Below are positions 53,231-62,371 of a stretch of DNA of 64,000 bases, piece by piece. Where the stretch lies: the NCBI GenBank assembly GCA_963786495.1, contig CAWAZL010000001.1:62001-126000 (forward strand), read 5' to 3'. The stretch is from JALZKA01 sp963786495. Lineage in GTDB: Bacteria > Actinomycetota > Thermoleophilia > Solirubrobacterales > 70-9. Position 1 is the first letter of the stretch, and the number at the start of each line of letters is the position of its first letter. The translations under genes and the position numbers were made by a program. Under the pieces are notes generated by a model that saw only the letters and a program-made list of their open reading frames with translations, was not told the DNA's origin and did no database searches.

Positions 53231-54252
53231 TGGCCACGCCACTGCTGCAGGTAAAGGATCTCCACGTCCACGCCGGGGACAAGTACATCGTCGACGGCGT
53301 CGACCTGGAGCTTCAGCACGGCGAGGCGCTCGGGCTGGCAGGCGAGTCCGGCTGTGGCAAGACGACCACCGCACTCGCGCTGATGAAGCTCCTCCCCGGC
53401 GCTCTCTCGCAAACCGGCACGATGACGCTCAACCTCAAGGACTCCGACGAGCCGATCAACCTCGAGCGGCGCACCGAGACGGGCATGCGCTACGTGCGCT
53501 GGCGCCACATCTCGCTGGTTTTCCAGGGAGCGATGAACGCGCTCGACCCGGTGCAGCGCGTCGAGGTGCAGTTCGACGAGGCGATTCGCCTGCACTCGCC
53601 GAAGGCCGACTCGAGCGAGGTCAGAGAAAGAACGAAGGAACTGCTGTCGACCGTCGGGCTGACGGAGGGCGTCGGACGCCGCTACGCACACCAGCTCTCG
53701 GGCGGCCAGCGCCAGCGGGTGATGATTGCCCTGGCGCTGGCGTGCAATCCCTCGCTGGTGATCGCCGACGAGCCGACGACCGCGCTCGACGTCGTGATGC
53801 AGGCTCAGGTGCTCCAGTTGCTCGAGCGTCTCCGGGAGCGGCTTGGGCTGGCCCTGATCCTGATCACGCACGACCTGGGCGTGCTGGCCGAGACGTGCGA
53901 TCGGATCGCCGTCATGTATGCCGGGCGAATCGTGGAAATCGGGCCGGTGGACACCGTCTTCTCCAATCCGCAGCACCCATATACAAAGAGGCTGCTCGAG
54001 TCGATGCCCTCGATCGGGGGCAGCCGCGGGCTCGCCGATCCGATCCCGGGCGGCCCACCCGATCCTGGCGAGCCGCCGCCCGGCTGTCGCTTCCGCCCGC
54101 GCTGCCCGTACGCGCAGGAGATCTGCGAACGCGAGGACCCGGATCTGCGGGCGGCCGGGCCGGCGCAGGCGGCCGCTTGCCACTTCGCGCCCTGGAGTGA
54201 GTGGCCGGAAGAGGGCCTCTCCCAAGCCTGGAAGGCGGGCGCGACCGGATGA
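53230..54252 (+). CDS. Peptide ABC transporter ATP-binding protein, DppD type
   Basis: A 340-residue ATPase with Walker A GESGCGKTT, signature HQLSGGQRQRVMIA, Walker B LVIADEPTTALD and the C-terminal oligopeptide-family Cys region GCRFRPRCPYAQEIC, which binds an iron-sulfur cluster in related transporters. ATG 53230 overlaps the previous stop (TGATG). The upstream part of the same frame lies inside the DppC gene and is not translated. Confidence 0.93.
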   Translation: MATPLLQVKDLHVHAGDKYIVDGVDLELQHGEALGLAGESGCGKTTTALALMKLLPGALSQTGTMTLNLKDSDEPINLERRTETGMRYVRWRHISLVFQGAMNALDPVQRVEVQFDEAIRLHSPKADSSEVRERTKELLSTVGLTEGVGRRYAHQLSGGQRQRVMIALALACNPSLVIADEPTTALDVVMQAQVLQLLERLRERLGLALILITHDLGVLAETCDRIAVMYAGRIVEIGPVDTVFSNPQHPYTKRLLESMPSIGGSRGLADPIPGGPPDPGEPPPGCRFRPRCPYAQEICEREDPDLRAAGPAQAAACHFAPWSEWPEEGLSQAWKAGATG

Positions 54253-55223
54253 CCGATTCCTTGGTGGAAGTTCGCGACCTCGCGATCGAATTCAAGGTGG
54301 ATCGCGGCACGGCGCGTGCGGTCGACGGGGTCTCGCTCGAGTGGCGCAAGGGCGAGGTGCTCGGCGTCGTCGGCGAGTCGGGCTGCGGAAAGTCGACGCT
54401 TGCGCGGGCGATGCTTCACATCGTCGAGCCCGCGGCCGGCCAGATCGTGCTCGACGGCTCCGCTCAGAACGGCAAGGCGAGCCATGCGGAGGTCAGCCGG
54501 CGCCTCCAGATGATCTTTCAGGACCCATACCAGACCCTCAACCCGCGGATGCGCGTGCGCACCATCGTCGCCGAGCCGCTCAAGGTTCAGGGCATCGCCA
54601 AGTCCGAGCACGAGCAGCGGGTGAAGAGCGCGCTCGAAGACGTCGGTCTGGACCCGGAGCGCTTCAGCGAGCGCTACCCGCATCAGCTGTCCGGAGGCCA
54701 GCGCCAGCGGGTCGCGATCGCCGCGGCGCTCGTGCTCGAGCCCGACGGCCTCGTTTGCGACGAGCCGGTGTCGATGCTGGACGTCTCGGTCCAGGCGCAG
54801 ATTCTGCGCGTGCTCACGGACCTCCAGAAGCAGCGCGAGCTGGCCCTGCTCTTCATCACCCACGACCTCAGCCTCGCGTGGACGATCTGCGATCGAATCT
54901 GCGTGATGTACTTGGGGCGGATCGTCGAGCACGGCAGCGCGGTGGACGTGATCGAGAACCCGCAGCACCCATACACACGCGCGCTGGTCGACGCCATCCC
55001 TGTGCTGGCGCCCGGCGGCGGCGGGCGGCGCGAGCTTCTGTCCGGCGAGCTTCCGGACCCGACCGATGTGCCGCAGGGCTGTCGCTTCCATCCGCGCTGC
55101 CCGAAGCGGTTCGAGCCTTGCGACTCCGTCGACCCGCCGCTTTTCGACGCAGGGGCGCCCGGTCAGCAGGCGGCGTGCTTGCTCCACGATCCGGCTGCCA
55201 GTCAAGCGATGAAGAGTGCCTGA
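54249..55223 (+). CDS. Peptide ABC transporter ATP-binding protein, DppF type
   Basis: The 324-residue partner ATPase has Walker A GESGCGKST, the DppF-typical IFQDPYQTLNPRMRVRTIV, signature HQLSGGQRQRVAIA, LVCDEPVSMLDVSVQAQI and the C-terminal GCRFHPRCPKRFEPC. It completes a five-component Dpp/Opp-type importer. ATG 54249 overlaps the DppD stop by 4 bases. Confidence 0.93.
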   Translation: MTDSLVEVRDLAIEFKVDRGTARAVDGVSLEWRKGEVLGVVGESGCGKSTLARAMLHIVEPAAGQIVLDGSAQNGKASHAEVSRRLQMIFQDPYQTLNPRMRVRTIVAEPLKVQGIAKSEHEQRVKSALEDVGLDPERFSERYPHQLSGGQRQRVAIAAALVLEPDGLVCDEPVSMLDVSVQAQILRVLTDLQKQRELALLFITHDLSLAWTICDRICVMYLGRIVEHGSAVDVIENPQHPYTRALVDAIPVLAPGGGGRRELLSGELPDPTDVPQGCRFHPRCPKRFEPCDSVDPPLFDAGAPGQQAACLLHDPAASQAMKSA

Positions 55224-56172
55224 GCGCTGGCGCGACATCGCAGGCCCGGTCGGCCACCTGCCGCCGGGTGAGCGGAACGCGATAACGGACGTGCCGGGCA
55301 TCCGGGTGGGCCACTCCCAGGCGGCGAGCGGTCACCGGACCGGGGTGACGGTCGTTGAGCCCCCGGCCCTGCCGGCCATGGCGGGCACCGCGGTGGTGAA
55401 TGGAACGGGCGAGCTCACCTCAAAGCTCGAGATCGACGAGACGGGGTGGATGGACACGCCCCTCTACCTATGCGGGACGCATGCCCTGGGAACCGTTTAT
55501 CAGGCTGCGATCGTCGCCTCGGGACGGGGGCCGAGCGAGGTCGTGATCCCGGTGGTGGGGGAGTGCGACGACGGCGACTTGGCCGACTCGCGCACGATCG
55601 TGTCCGAGGACGTAGGCGCCGCGGCCGCGGCGCTCGGACAGGACTTCGCCGAAGGGTCGGTCGGCGCCGGCACGGGCATGCAGGTCTTCGAGTTCCCTGG
55701 CGGAATCGGGACGGCGTCGCGCCGCGTCGGCGAATGGACCGTCGGCGTGCTCCTGCTCTGCAATTTCGGCCACCGCAAGTACCTGGACCTCCTCGGAACA
55801 ACACTTCCCGAGCCGGATCGCCGGGTCGAGGACACGGGCTCCTGCATCTCGGTCTGCGCGACCGATGCTCCGCTTTCGGCGCAGCAGCTCGGGCGCCTCG
55901 CGCTTCGCCCTCTGCTCGGGCTGGCGCGCGCGGGTTCGTACGGCGGTGCGGGTTCCGGCGAGATCGGCTTGGCGTTTTCAACCGTTCGCGACGGGACTCT
56001 CGACAACGCCCAGCTCAGCCCGATCTTCGCCGCCGCATATGAATCGGCCCACGAGGCCGTCATGAACTGCCTGGTCGCCGCGATGCCGGCAGAACGCCTC
56101 GACGGGACAATGCAGGACGCATTCCCGGTCGATCGCGCGCGAGAGCTTGCCCGCGCCCGCCGTCAGACTTGA
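55216..56172 (+). CDS. P1-family (DmpA/S58) aminopeptidase-type protein
   Basis: A 318-residue protein: NAITDVPGIRVGHSQAASGH, TAVVNGTGELTSKLEIDETG, LYLCGTHALGTVYQAAI and the autoprocessing region ARAGSYGGAGSGEIGLAFST. In the DmpA/S58 family the chain is cut before a serine in this last region, which then becomes the catalytic N-terminus. The enzymes release N-terminal amino acids from peptides or beta-amino acid peptides. It overlaps the transporter operon by 8 bases and so probably digests imported peptides. Confidence 0.85.
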   Translation: MPERWRDIAGPVGHLPPGERNAITDVPGIRVGHSQAASGHRTGVTVVEPPALPAMAGTAVVNGTGELTSKLEIDETGWMDTPLYLCGTHALGTVYQAAIVASGRGPSEVVIPVVGECDDGDLADSRTIVSEDVGAAAAALGQDFAEGSVGAGTGMQVFEFPGGIGTASRRVGEWTVGVLLLCNFGHRKYLDLLGTTLPEPDRRVEDTGSCISVCATDAPLSAQQLGRLALRPLLGLARAGSYGGAGSGEIGLAFSTVRDGTLDNAQLSPIFAAAYESAHEAVMNCLVAAMPAERLDGTMQDAFPVDRARELARARRQT

Positions 56173-56175
56173 CGG

Positions 56176-57698
56176 ATGGCACGCCGCATAGCCTTTTGGT
56201 CCGTCGGGATCCTCGCCGCCACCGCACTTGCGCTGGCGGCCATGGTCGTGGGCTGGCGGGTCGCCGGGCCGACTGAGTCCGACACCGAGCTGGGGCGCGT
56301 TTCCTTCGAGGTTTCGGGAGACAAGTTCGGTGAAGTCGACGCATACGTGCCCATCGCCGACTGGGGGATCCGGGCGAACGCCTTTGACGCTCCGTTCGAG
56401 CTGGAGCTGGAGATCCGCTCGCTTGATCGCAAGGGTGCGCTTGAGGCGGCGGGGGGCGAGCGGGATGCCGTCGATGACACGCGCACGGACCTGGAGAAAG
56501 CGGCCAGGCGGTCCGTCGTTCGCGGGTTCGCGTTCGCCCTGGGAGCCGTGCTTCTGGTTGCGTTGGTCCTTTGGCTCCTCCGCTCGCGGTGGCGCCGCCT
56601 GCGCTTCGCTGCCTTCTGGGTCGCCGGGGTGGGGCTGGCCGCAACGGGCGGCTCACTCCTCCTGGCGGTCGTCACCTTCGACAACAAGGCGTTCGCGTCG
56701 CCGTCCTACTACGGCCGTGGACCCGAGCTCGCGCAGCTCCTCGCGTTCTTCGAGCGCCAGCAGGACAACGACCGATACACCGCGACATTCGACAACGCGC
56801 TCACGAACTTCAGCGCGTACTTGCCGAAGCGCCGCAGGGTGGGAGACGGCGCGGACCGCGCGATCTTCTTCGGCTCGGACCTGCACTCGAACCTGCCGAT
56901 CATCTCGTCGCTCGGAGGCTTTCGTCGGCGGGCGAGCCATTCATCCTGGCCGGCGATTTTGGCGTGTCGGGTAGCGAGGAAGAGGCGAGCGCGACCAGCC
57001 CCCAGATCGCCGCGCTGAGCGACGAGGTCATCGCGGTCTCAGGCAATCACGACTCATCGATCCTCATGGACGAGCTCGCCGCGGACGGCGTCGACGTGGT
57101 TGGCACGGATGGAGTGCTTAACCCCGACGGGGTCTGGCAAGACGACGAGTTCCTCGAGGTCGAGGGCCTCACGGTCGCCGGCTTTTCGGATCCGCTCGAG
57201 TGGGAGGGCGCCGACCCCGCATCATCGGAGCGGATCTTCTCCTTCCCCGAGTTCGAGGACGGTGAAGAGCAGCTCGCGCAGGCCAAAGAGGATGTGGCCG
57301 CCTGGTTCGAGGCGCTTCCGGAGCCTCCCGACATCCTGCTCGTTCACCAGAACAGCCTCGCCCAACACCTGGCGGCGACCTTCGCGGACGAGTACTCGCA
57401 GCCGCTCACAATCGTCACCGGGCACAACCACTTTCAGGCGATCGATCGCTACGCCGGCGGGCTCATCAACGTAGTAAACGCCGGCACGCTTGGTGCGGGT
57501 GGCCCGTTCCGGGTGGGTCAGGAATCGGCGGGCCTCGGAGAGCTCCACTTCTCGGATCTTGACTCTTCCCTCCAATCAATTGACCTGATCCAGATCGAGC
57601 CGCTTTCGGGACAGGCGCAGGCCGAGCGAATCGTCCTCGACGTCATCTGCCCGCCCTCCGAGTCGGCTGATGAGCCCTGCCACTACGAGCCGGGATAG
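56176..57698 (+). CDS. Membrane-anchored calcineurin-type phosphoesterase (one frame break)
   Basis: The N-terminal part has two transmembrane helices (about residues 5-27 and 115-165 with two hydrophobic runs) around an extracytoplasmic beta-like domain. The metallophosphatase motifs then follow: GSDLHSN, after the frame change LAGDFGVSG, then VSGNHDS, LVHQNS and TGHNHFQ. The frame changes near 56930. All metal-binding motifs are kept, so the break is probably a sequencing error. It follows the peptidase by 3 bases. Substrate unknown. Confidence 0.8.
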
Positions 57699-57718
57699 GG
57701 GGACAGGCCCCTTAACAA
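57699..57718. repeat. Dispersed 20-base repeat, copy 2 (intergenic)
   Basis: GGGGACAGGCCCCTTAACAA lies between the stop of the phosphoesterase gene and the GTG of the P450 gene. It is identical to 46685-46704, with one further identical base (T) in both copies. Confidence 0.7.
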
Positions 57719-57731
57719 TTACGCTCCGGGT

Positions 57732-58946
57732 GTGCCAGCGCTTGCCGAGCTCGACCTGCCCTTTCTCGACTGGACCGACGAGAACCTCCGCGGCGACGAG
57801 TTCCACGCGCGGATGGAGGCGCTCGCCGCCGAGAACTGGCTGGCGGGATCGGAGCCGGGGTGGACCTTCGTCCTTGACCGTGAGGCCGCGAACTTCTTTC
57901 TGCGCTCGAAGCAAGTCGTTTTCCCGTCGGCGGTCGTAGCCGCGGCGTTCGGAATCACAGACGGGCCGCTCGCGGAGGCGATCCGCAAGAACATCATCTC
58001 GATCGAGGGCGCGGACCACGGGCGCCTGCGAAACCTGGTGAACCCGTCGTTCACGCCGCGTTCGGCGGACCGCTGGCGCGCCGTGATGCGCGAGCACCTC
58101 GAGGAGATCTTCGCCCCACTCGAGGGCGGGGGCGACGTGGAGTTCGTCGATGCGGTCGCAAAGCGCTACCCGTCGCAGCTGATCGCCTCGGTCGTGGGCG
58201 CACCGATCGCGGACGCTCCGCGCCTTCACAACTGGGCGACTTGGTTTCAGCGCCAGTTCGACCCGGCGGCGATCATGGCCAGTCGCGACCAGATCGAGTC
58301 GGCGATCGTCGAGTTCACCGCGTACGCGACAGACCTGATCGAGGCGCGCCGGGACAACCCGGGCGACGACCTGATCTCGACCCTTCTCACCGCAACTCAC
58401 GAGGGCGACCGGCTCTCCGACGACGAGTGCCTCAACCTGATCATGAACGTCCTCGCAGGCGGCGTTGACACGACCCAGGCTCAGCTCGCGCATGGCGTTC
58501 GCCTCTTCGCCCGCTACCCCGAGCAGTGGGAGCTCGTGCGCCAGGACGCCGACCTCGTGCCGCGCGCGGTCGAGGAGCTCCTCCGCTATGAGCCGATCAC
58601 GCCTTTTACGGCACGGATGACGACCGAGGATGTCGAGTACCGGGACGTCACGGTCCCTGCGAACACGGTGCTGATGATCTCGACCTTCGCCGCGAACCGC
58701 GACGCCGCGACATACGACGCGCCGTTCACGTTTGACGTCGTGCCCGACCGCGGCAAGGCAAAGCCCATGACCTTCGGCGCCGGCATCCACAACTGCCTGG
58801 GGGCGAGCCTGGCACGCGCCGAGCTCCAGGAGGCACTCTGGTTCCTCGCCCCACGCATGCCGAACCTTGAGTTGGCCGGCGAGCCCGAGTTCGAGTCCGT
58901 AGCCGGCGTCTACGGCCTCGAAAAGTTGCCGATCCGCTTCGGCTGA
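57732..58946 (+). CDS. Cytochrome P450
   Basis: A 404-residue bacterial P450 with the I-helix AGGVDTTQAQ, the ExxR helix in RAVEELLRYEPITPF, and the heme-binding loop MTFGAGIHNCLGASLARAEL with the axial Cys. Soluble, so it needs separate ferredoxin and reductase, which are not seen in the window. The substrate is unknown. It starts at GTG just after the dispersed repeat. Confidence 0.93.
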   Translation: MPALAELDLPFLDWTDENLRGDEFHARMEALAAENWLAGSEPGWTFVLDREAANFFLRSKQVVFPSAVVAAAFGITDGPLAEAIRKNIISIEGADHGRLRNLVNPSFTPRSADRWRAVMREHLEEIFAPLEGGGDVEFVDAVAKRYPSQLIASVVGAPIADAPRLHNWATWFQRQFDPAAIMASRDQIESAIVEFTAYATDLIEARRDNPGDDLISTLLTATHEGDRLSDDECLNLIMNVLAGGVDTTQAQLAHGVRLFARYPEQWELVRQDADLVPRAVEELLRYEPITPFTARMTTEDVEYRDVTVPANTVLMISTFAANRDAATYDAPFTFDVVPDRGKAKPMTFGAGIHNCLGASLARAELQEALWFLAPRMPNLELAGEPEFESVAGVYGLEKLPIRFG

Positions 58947-58962
58947 CGCCTGACGTACCGGC

Positions 58963-58981
58963 GCCGAAGGCTGCCTTCGGC
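58963..58981. terminator. Hairpin after the P450 gene, possible terminator
   Basis: GCCGAAGG (58963-58970) and CCTTCGGC (58974-58981) form a perfect 8-base stem with a CTG loop 17 bases after the P450 stop codon. No T tract follows. The same-strand gene downstream starts 50 bases later. Confidence 0.45.
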
Positions 58982-59031
58982 CCAAGAAACGAGATAGAAC
59001 TCGCCTCATCAAGGACGATTTCGACCCCCCG

Positions 59032-59979
59032 GTGGCAAGGCGTCAGGCTCGGGCCAAGAGCGCCGAACGCCGCCGCCGCGCGCTCATCGGCGCCGGCGCA
59101 GCAGGCGCGGTGGCGTTCGTCGTCGGCATCGTCGTCGGGTCCTCCTCGGGAGGCGACGAGACCCCGTCCCAAGGGGCCGAGGCATCCGGGCCGATCGAAC
59201 TGCCCCGCGGAGGCCGCTCCCTTTTGCCCGAGTACCGGCTGGTGGGCTTCTACGGCGCTCCGCAGGACGATGCGCTCGGCGCGCTGGGAATCGGCACACC
59301 GGCCAAAGCCGGACAGCGCCTCCTGAAGCAGATCGAGGCATATGAGGGCGCGAAGCCGGTGATGCCGGTGTTCGAGCTCATCGCGACCATCGCCGCGGAT
59401 CATCCGGGCACGGATGGGCTTTACCGCAACCGCCAACCGCACTCGGTGATTCAGGAGTACCTGACCGAAGCCCGCAGAAACCGAGGGATCCTCCTCTTGG
59501 ACATCCAGCCGGGAAGGGCTGGATTCGCCAGCGAGGTGCGCCGTCTCGAGCGCTACCTGGATGAGCCCGACGTCGGTCTGGCGCTCGATCCCGAATGGAA
59601 CGTCGGCCTCGATGAGGTCCCCGGCGAGGTGATCGGCTCGGTGGGCGCGACCGAGGTGAACCAGATCGCGGCGGAGCTCGCGGCGACCGTGGAGCGTCTG
59701 GACCTGCCCGAAAAGCTCTTCGTCATCCACCAGTTCACGGACGACATGATCACGTCAAAGGAGCTATTGGCGCCGCAAGACGGCCTGGCCATGGTCCTCA
59801 ACTCCGACGGCTTCGGAGATCCGCTCGACAAGATCGCCAAGTACGCCGAGCTTCATCCGAAACGTGCGACCGGCCTCGCGGCCGGGTTCAAGCTGTTCTA
59901 TGCCGAGGACTTCCCGCTTATGTCGCCCGCAGACGTGCTGGGGCTCGAGCCCAAGCCCGACCTGATCGTCTATGAGTGA
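59032..59979 (+). CDS. Conserved secreted or membrane-anchored protein of unknown function
   Basis: A 315-residue protein with a basic N-terminus and one hydrophobic segment (residues about 18-37), then a Ser/Gly linker and a globular domain. The domain contains LVGFYGAPQDDALGALG, VMPVFELIATIAADHPG, GILLLDIQPGRAGFASEV, DVGLALDPEWNVGLDEVPGE and KLFVIHQFTDDMI. The repeated strand-loop pattern with acidic ends suggests a TIM-barrel, glycosidase-like fold. The family is widespread in actinobacteria without a known function. Start GTG 59032. Confidence 0.72.
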   Translation: MARRQARAKSAERRRRALIGAGAAGAVAFVVGIVVGSSSGGDETPSQGAEASGPIELPRGGRSLLPEYRLVGFYGAPQDDALGALGIGTPAKAGQRLLKQIEAYEGAKPVMPVFELIATIAADHPGTDGLYRNRQPHSVIQEYLTEARRNRGILLLDIQPGRAGFASEVRRLERYLDEPDVGLALDPEWNVGLDEVPGEVIGSVGATEVNQIAAELAATVERLDLPEKLFVIHQFTDDMITSKELLAPQDGLAMVLNSDGFGDPLDKIAKYAELHPKRATGLAAGFKLFYAEDFPLMSPADVLGLEPKPDLIVYE

Positions 59980-61251
59980 CTAGAGCCGGACCGGCAGCGA
60001 GGTCAGCTGGCTCGAGAAAGGCGAGACGGCGTGACGCGGCTCGCCGATGAGCTCCATGTCGGGCCACCGGGCAAGCGTTTCCTCGAAGAGGATCCGCAGC
60101 TCGAGCCGGGCTAGCGCCGTGCCCAGGCAAAAATGCCGCCCGCCCGCGCCGAAGGCCTGGTGCTCCGTCGTGCGAGTGATGTCGAAGCGGTCAGGATCTG
60201 AGAAGCGGTCCTCGTCGCGGTTCGACGAGACGTACCACATGACGACCTTCTCGCCTTCCGCGATCGACTGACCGCCGAGCTCGGTGTCGCAGGTCGCTGT
60301 ACGGCGGAAGTGGTTGAACGCGGGGAACATGCGCAAGGACTCCTCGACCAGGCTCGGGATCATCCCGGGGTCGTCGAGGACAAGGCGCAGCTGGTCGGGG
60401 TTTTCCAAGAGTGCACGCATCCCGGCGCAATAGGTCGCTTTGGTCGAGTCGTTGCCCGCGGCCATGAGAAGGAAGAAGCCCATGACGATCTCGTGCTCGG
60501 CAAGGCCCTCGCCCTCGTACTCGGCATGGACGAGCACACTGGTGAGGTCGTCCGTGGGATTTTTGCGGCGTTCCTCGATCAGGACACGGCAGCGGTCGAA
60601 GATCTCGGGGACGTCCTTCTCCATGATCTCATCGGTGCCGCCGGGGTTGACCTCCTCATCGCCGGCAGCGATGACTGCGTTCATGAGGCGCGCCCAGACC
60701 TTGTCGTCTTCCTCGTCGATGCCCATGAAGCTGCCGATGACACGCGATACGACCGGCTGGGCTACGGAATCGACCAGATTCGTCTCCTGCCCGTCCTCGA
60801 GGCGGTCGAGCACCTTGCGCGTGATCTCGCGGATCTCGTCCTCGTGCTCGGCGATGCGCTTGGGCGTGAAGCCGCGCTGGAAGAGGGCTTTCAGGCGATC
60901 GTGCTTGGGCGGGTCCATGGCGATGAACATCCCCTGTTGGATCTCCAACGGCATGATCGAGTGGGTGAGCGCCGTGATCCCCCCGCGCTCCGAGGAGTAG
61001 GTCTTCCAGTCCTTGGAGACGGTGTGGACGTCCTCGGCCTTGGTCACCGACCAGTAGCCGGCCTCCTCGGGCCACTCTGTGATCCGGTCGGTCCAGTGGA
61101 TCGGGCACTCGTCCCGAAGGCGCTTGAACAGCTCGTGCGGCGGCCCATCCTCCCAGCTCGGCCACTCCGACATTCGCATGTCGTGGACCGGGCAGGTGAG
61201 CATTGGATCCTCGGCCCCCGCCTCCGTGCGCTCGATGTCCTTCGCTTCCAC
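59980..61251 (-). CDS. Cytochrome P450, CYP125/CYP142-like
   Basis: A 423-residue P450 with the I-helix AAGNDSTKATY, the ExxR motif in SLVEESLRMFPAFNHFRRTA and the heme loop FGAGGRHFCLGTALARLEL. These match the actinobacterial group that includes sterol and alkyl-chain hydroxylases (CYP124, CYP125, CYP142). The precise substrate cannot be set from sequence alone. It ends directly at the stop of the convergent gene at 59979. Confidence 0.9.
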   Translation of the reverse strand: MEAKDIERTEAGAEDPMLTCPVHDMRMSEWPSWEDGPPHELFKRLRDECPIHWTDRITEWPEEAGYWSVTKAEDVHTVSKDWKTYSSERGGITALTHSIMPLEIQQGMFIAMDPPKHDRLKALFQRGFTPKRIAEHEDEIREITRKVLDRLEDGQETNLVDSVAQPVVSRVIGSFMGIDEEDDKVWARLMNAVIAAGDEEVNPGGTDEIMEKDVPEIFDRCRVLIEERRKNPTDDLTSVLVHAEYEGEGLAEHEIVMGFFLLMAAGNDSTKATYCAGMRALLENPDQLRLVLDDPGMIPSLVEESLRMFPAFNHFRRTATCDTELGGQSIAEGEKVVMWYVSSNRDEDRFSDPDRFDITRTTEHQAFGAGGRHFCLGTALARLELRILFEETLARWPDMELIGEPRHAVSPFSSQLTSLPVRL

Positions 61252-61277
61252 TGCCGGGAAGTCTCTCAGCTTTTGCG

Positions 61278-62333
61278 TCAGAAGGCCTTCGCGCCGACGC
61301 CGGTGCGGAACTCGTTTGCGCGCGCCGTCCCGCTCGACGCCGGGTCCAGCGGAGGAGAGTCGAGGCCGGCGCCGGCGCGCAGCCCGTCCAACAGCTCTTT
61401 GAGCGTCGCGGTCGCATCCTTGCGCGGCGCCCAGCCGAGCTCGTCACGTGCCCGGCGGGAGCTCATGAGCGGGACGCCGAGCCCCATGTCAAGCCACCCT
61501 TCGGGCGTCGGCTGAAGCCGGGCGCGCCACGTCGCCGCGGCCAGGCCGCGGATCACCCGCGCGGAAGCCTTGATGGGCCGAGCACCCAGCGCATCGGCCA
61601 GGACAGACGGGTCCAGGACAGGATCCGCGGCGACGTTATAGGCGCCCCGTGCGTTCTCGTCCAGGAGCGCAAGGCGATAGGCCTCGGCGACGTCGTCGGT
61701 GTGGACGGCCTGAAAGCGCAGCCGCGGGATGTCCGGGACGGCGACCAGCGCGCGCGGCGAGAAAGCGAACCGCGGCACGAGCGGGCCGAGGAAGAGCCGG
61801 CGGATCTCGGTCGCGGCCTCGCGCTTGAAGATCAGCCCCGGGCGAAGTCGCACGACGCGGACACCCGGCTCGCCGCGTTCGAAGTCGTCGAGGTGTGATT
61901 CCACCTCGGCCTTGTGGCGCGAGTAAAACGAGGTCTCGATCCCTCCGGTTGGCCACGACTCGTCAACCTCCCGGTCTTTCGGCCCGCGGGAGTAGGCGCC
62001 CACGCTGGACGCATAAACGAGCGTCGGCACTCGCGCCTTCGAGACGGCGTCGAACACCCTCAGGCTCCCGTCGACATTTGTCGATCGCAACGCTTGGTCG
62101 TCGCGCGAGGGCTGGATCGCCCAGGCAAGGTGGATTACGGCGTCCGCGCCGTCGAGGATCGGGACAAGCGGCGAGCTTGTGATGTCTGCCTGGATCCAAG
62201 CGGTCTTCCGTACGTCGAGTGCCGGGAGCCGGCGAGCGACTCCGGTGACCCGCTCTATCGCGGGGTCCTCGGAGAGCGCGCGGACGACGCTCGTCCCAAC
62301 GTTCCCGGTTGCGCCGAATACAACGACCTTCAC
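61278..62333 (-). CDS. NAD-dependent epimerase/dehydratase (extended SDR)
   Basis: The 351-residue protein has the NAD-binding VVVFGATGNVGTSVVRALSE, DAVIHLAWAIQPSRDDQ, and the catalytic region VYASSVGAYSRGPKD followed by FYSRHKAEVE (YxxxK). It belongs to the extended short-chain dehydrogenase family. Sugar nucleotides or related molecules are usual substrates, but no specific one is evident. It lies upstream of the P450 on the same strand, 26 bases away. Confidence 0.88.
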   Translation of the reverse strand: MKVVVFGATGNVGTSVVRALSEDPAIERVTGVARRLPALDVRKTAWIQADITSSPLVPILDGADAVIHLAWAIQPSRDDQALRSTNVDGSLRVFDAVSKARVPTLVYASSVGAYSRGPKDREVDESWPTGGIETSFYSRHKAEVESHLDDFERGEPGVRVVRLRPGLIFKREAATEIRRLFLGPLVPRFAFSPRALVAVPDIPRLRFQAVHTDDVAEAYRLALLDENARGAYNVAADPVLDPSVLADALGARPIKASARVIRGLAAATWRARLQPTPEGWLDMGLGVPLMSSRRARDELGWAPRKDATATLKELLDGLRAGAGLDSPPLDPASSGTARANEFRTGVGAKAF

Positions 62334-62371
62334 GATCTCCGGCTACCCGAATGCGCGTCGCTAACTCAGCG

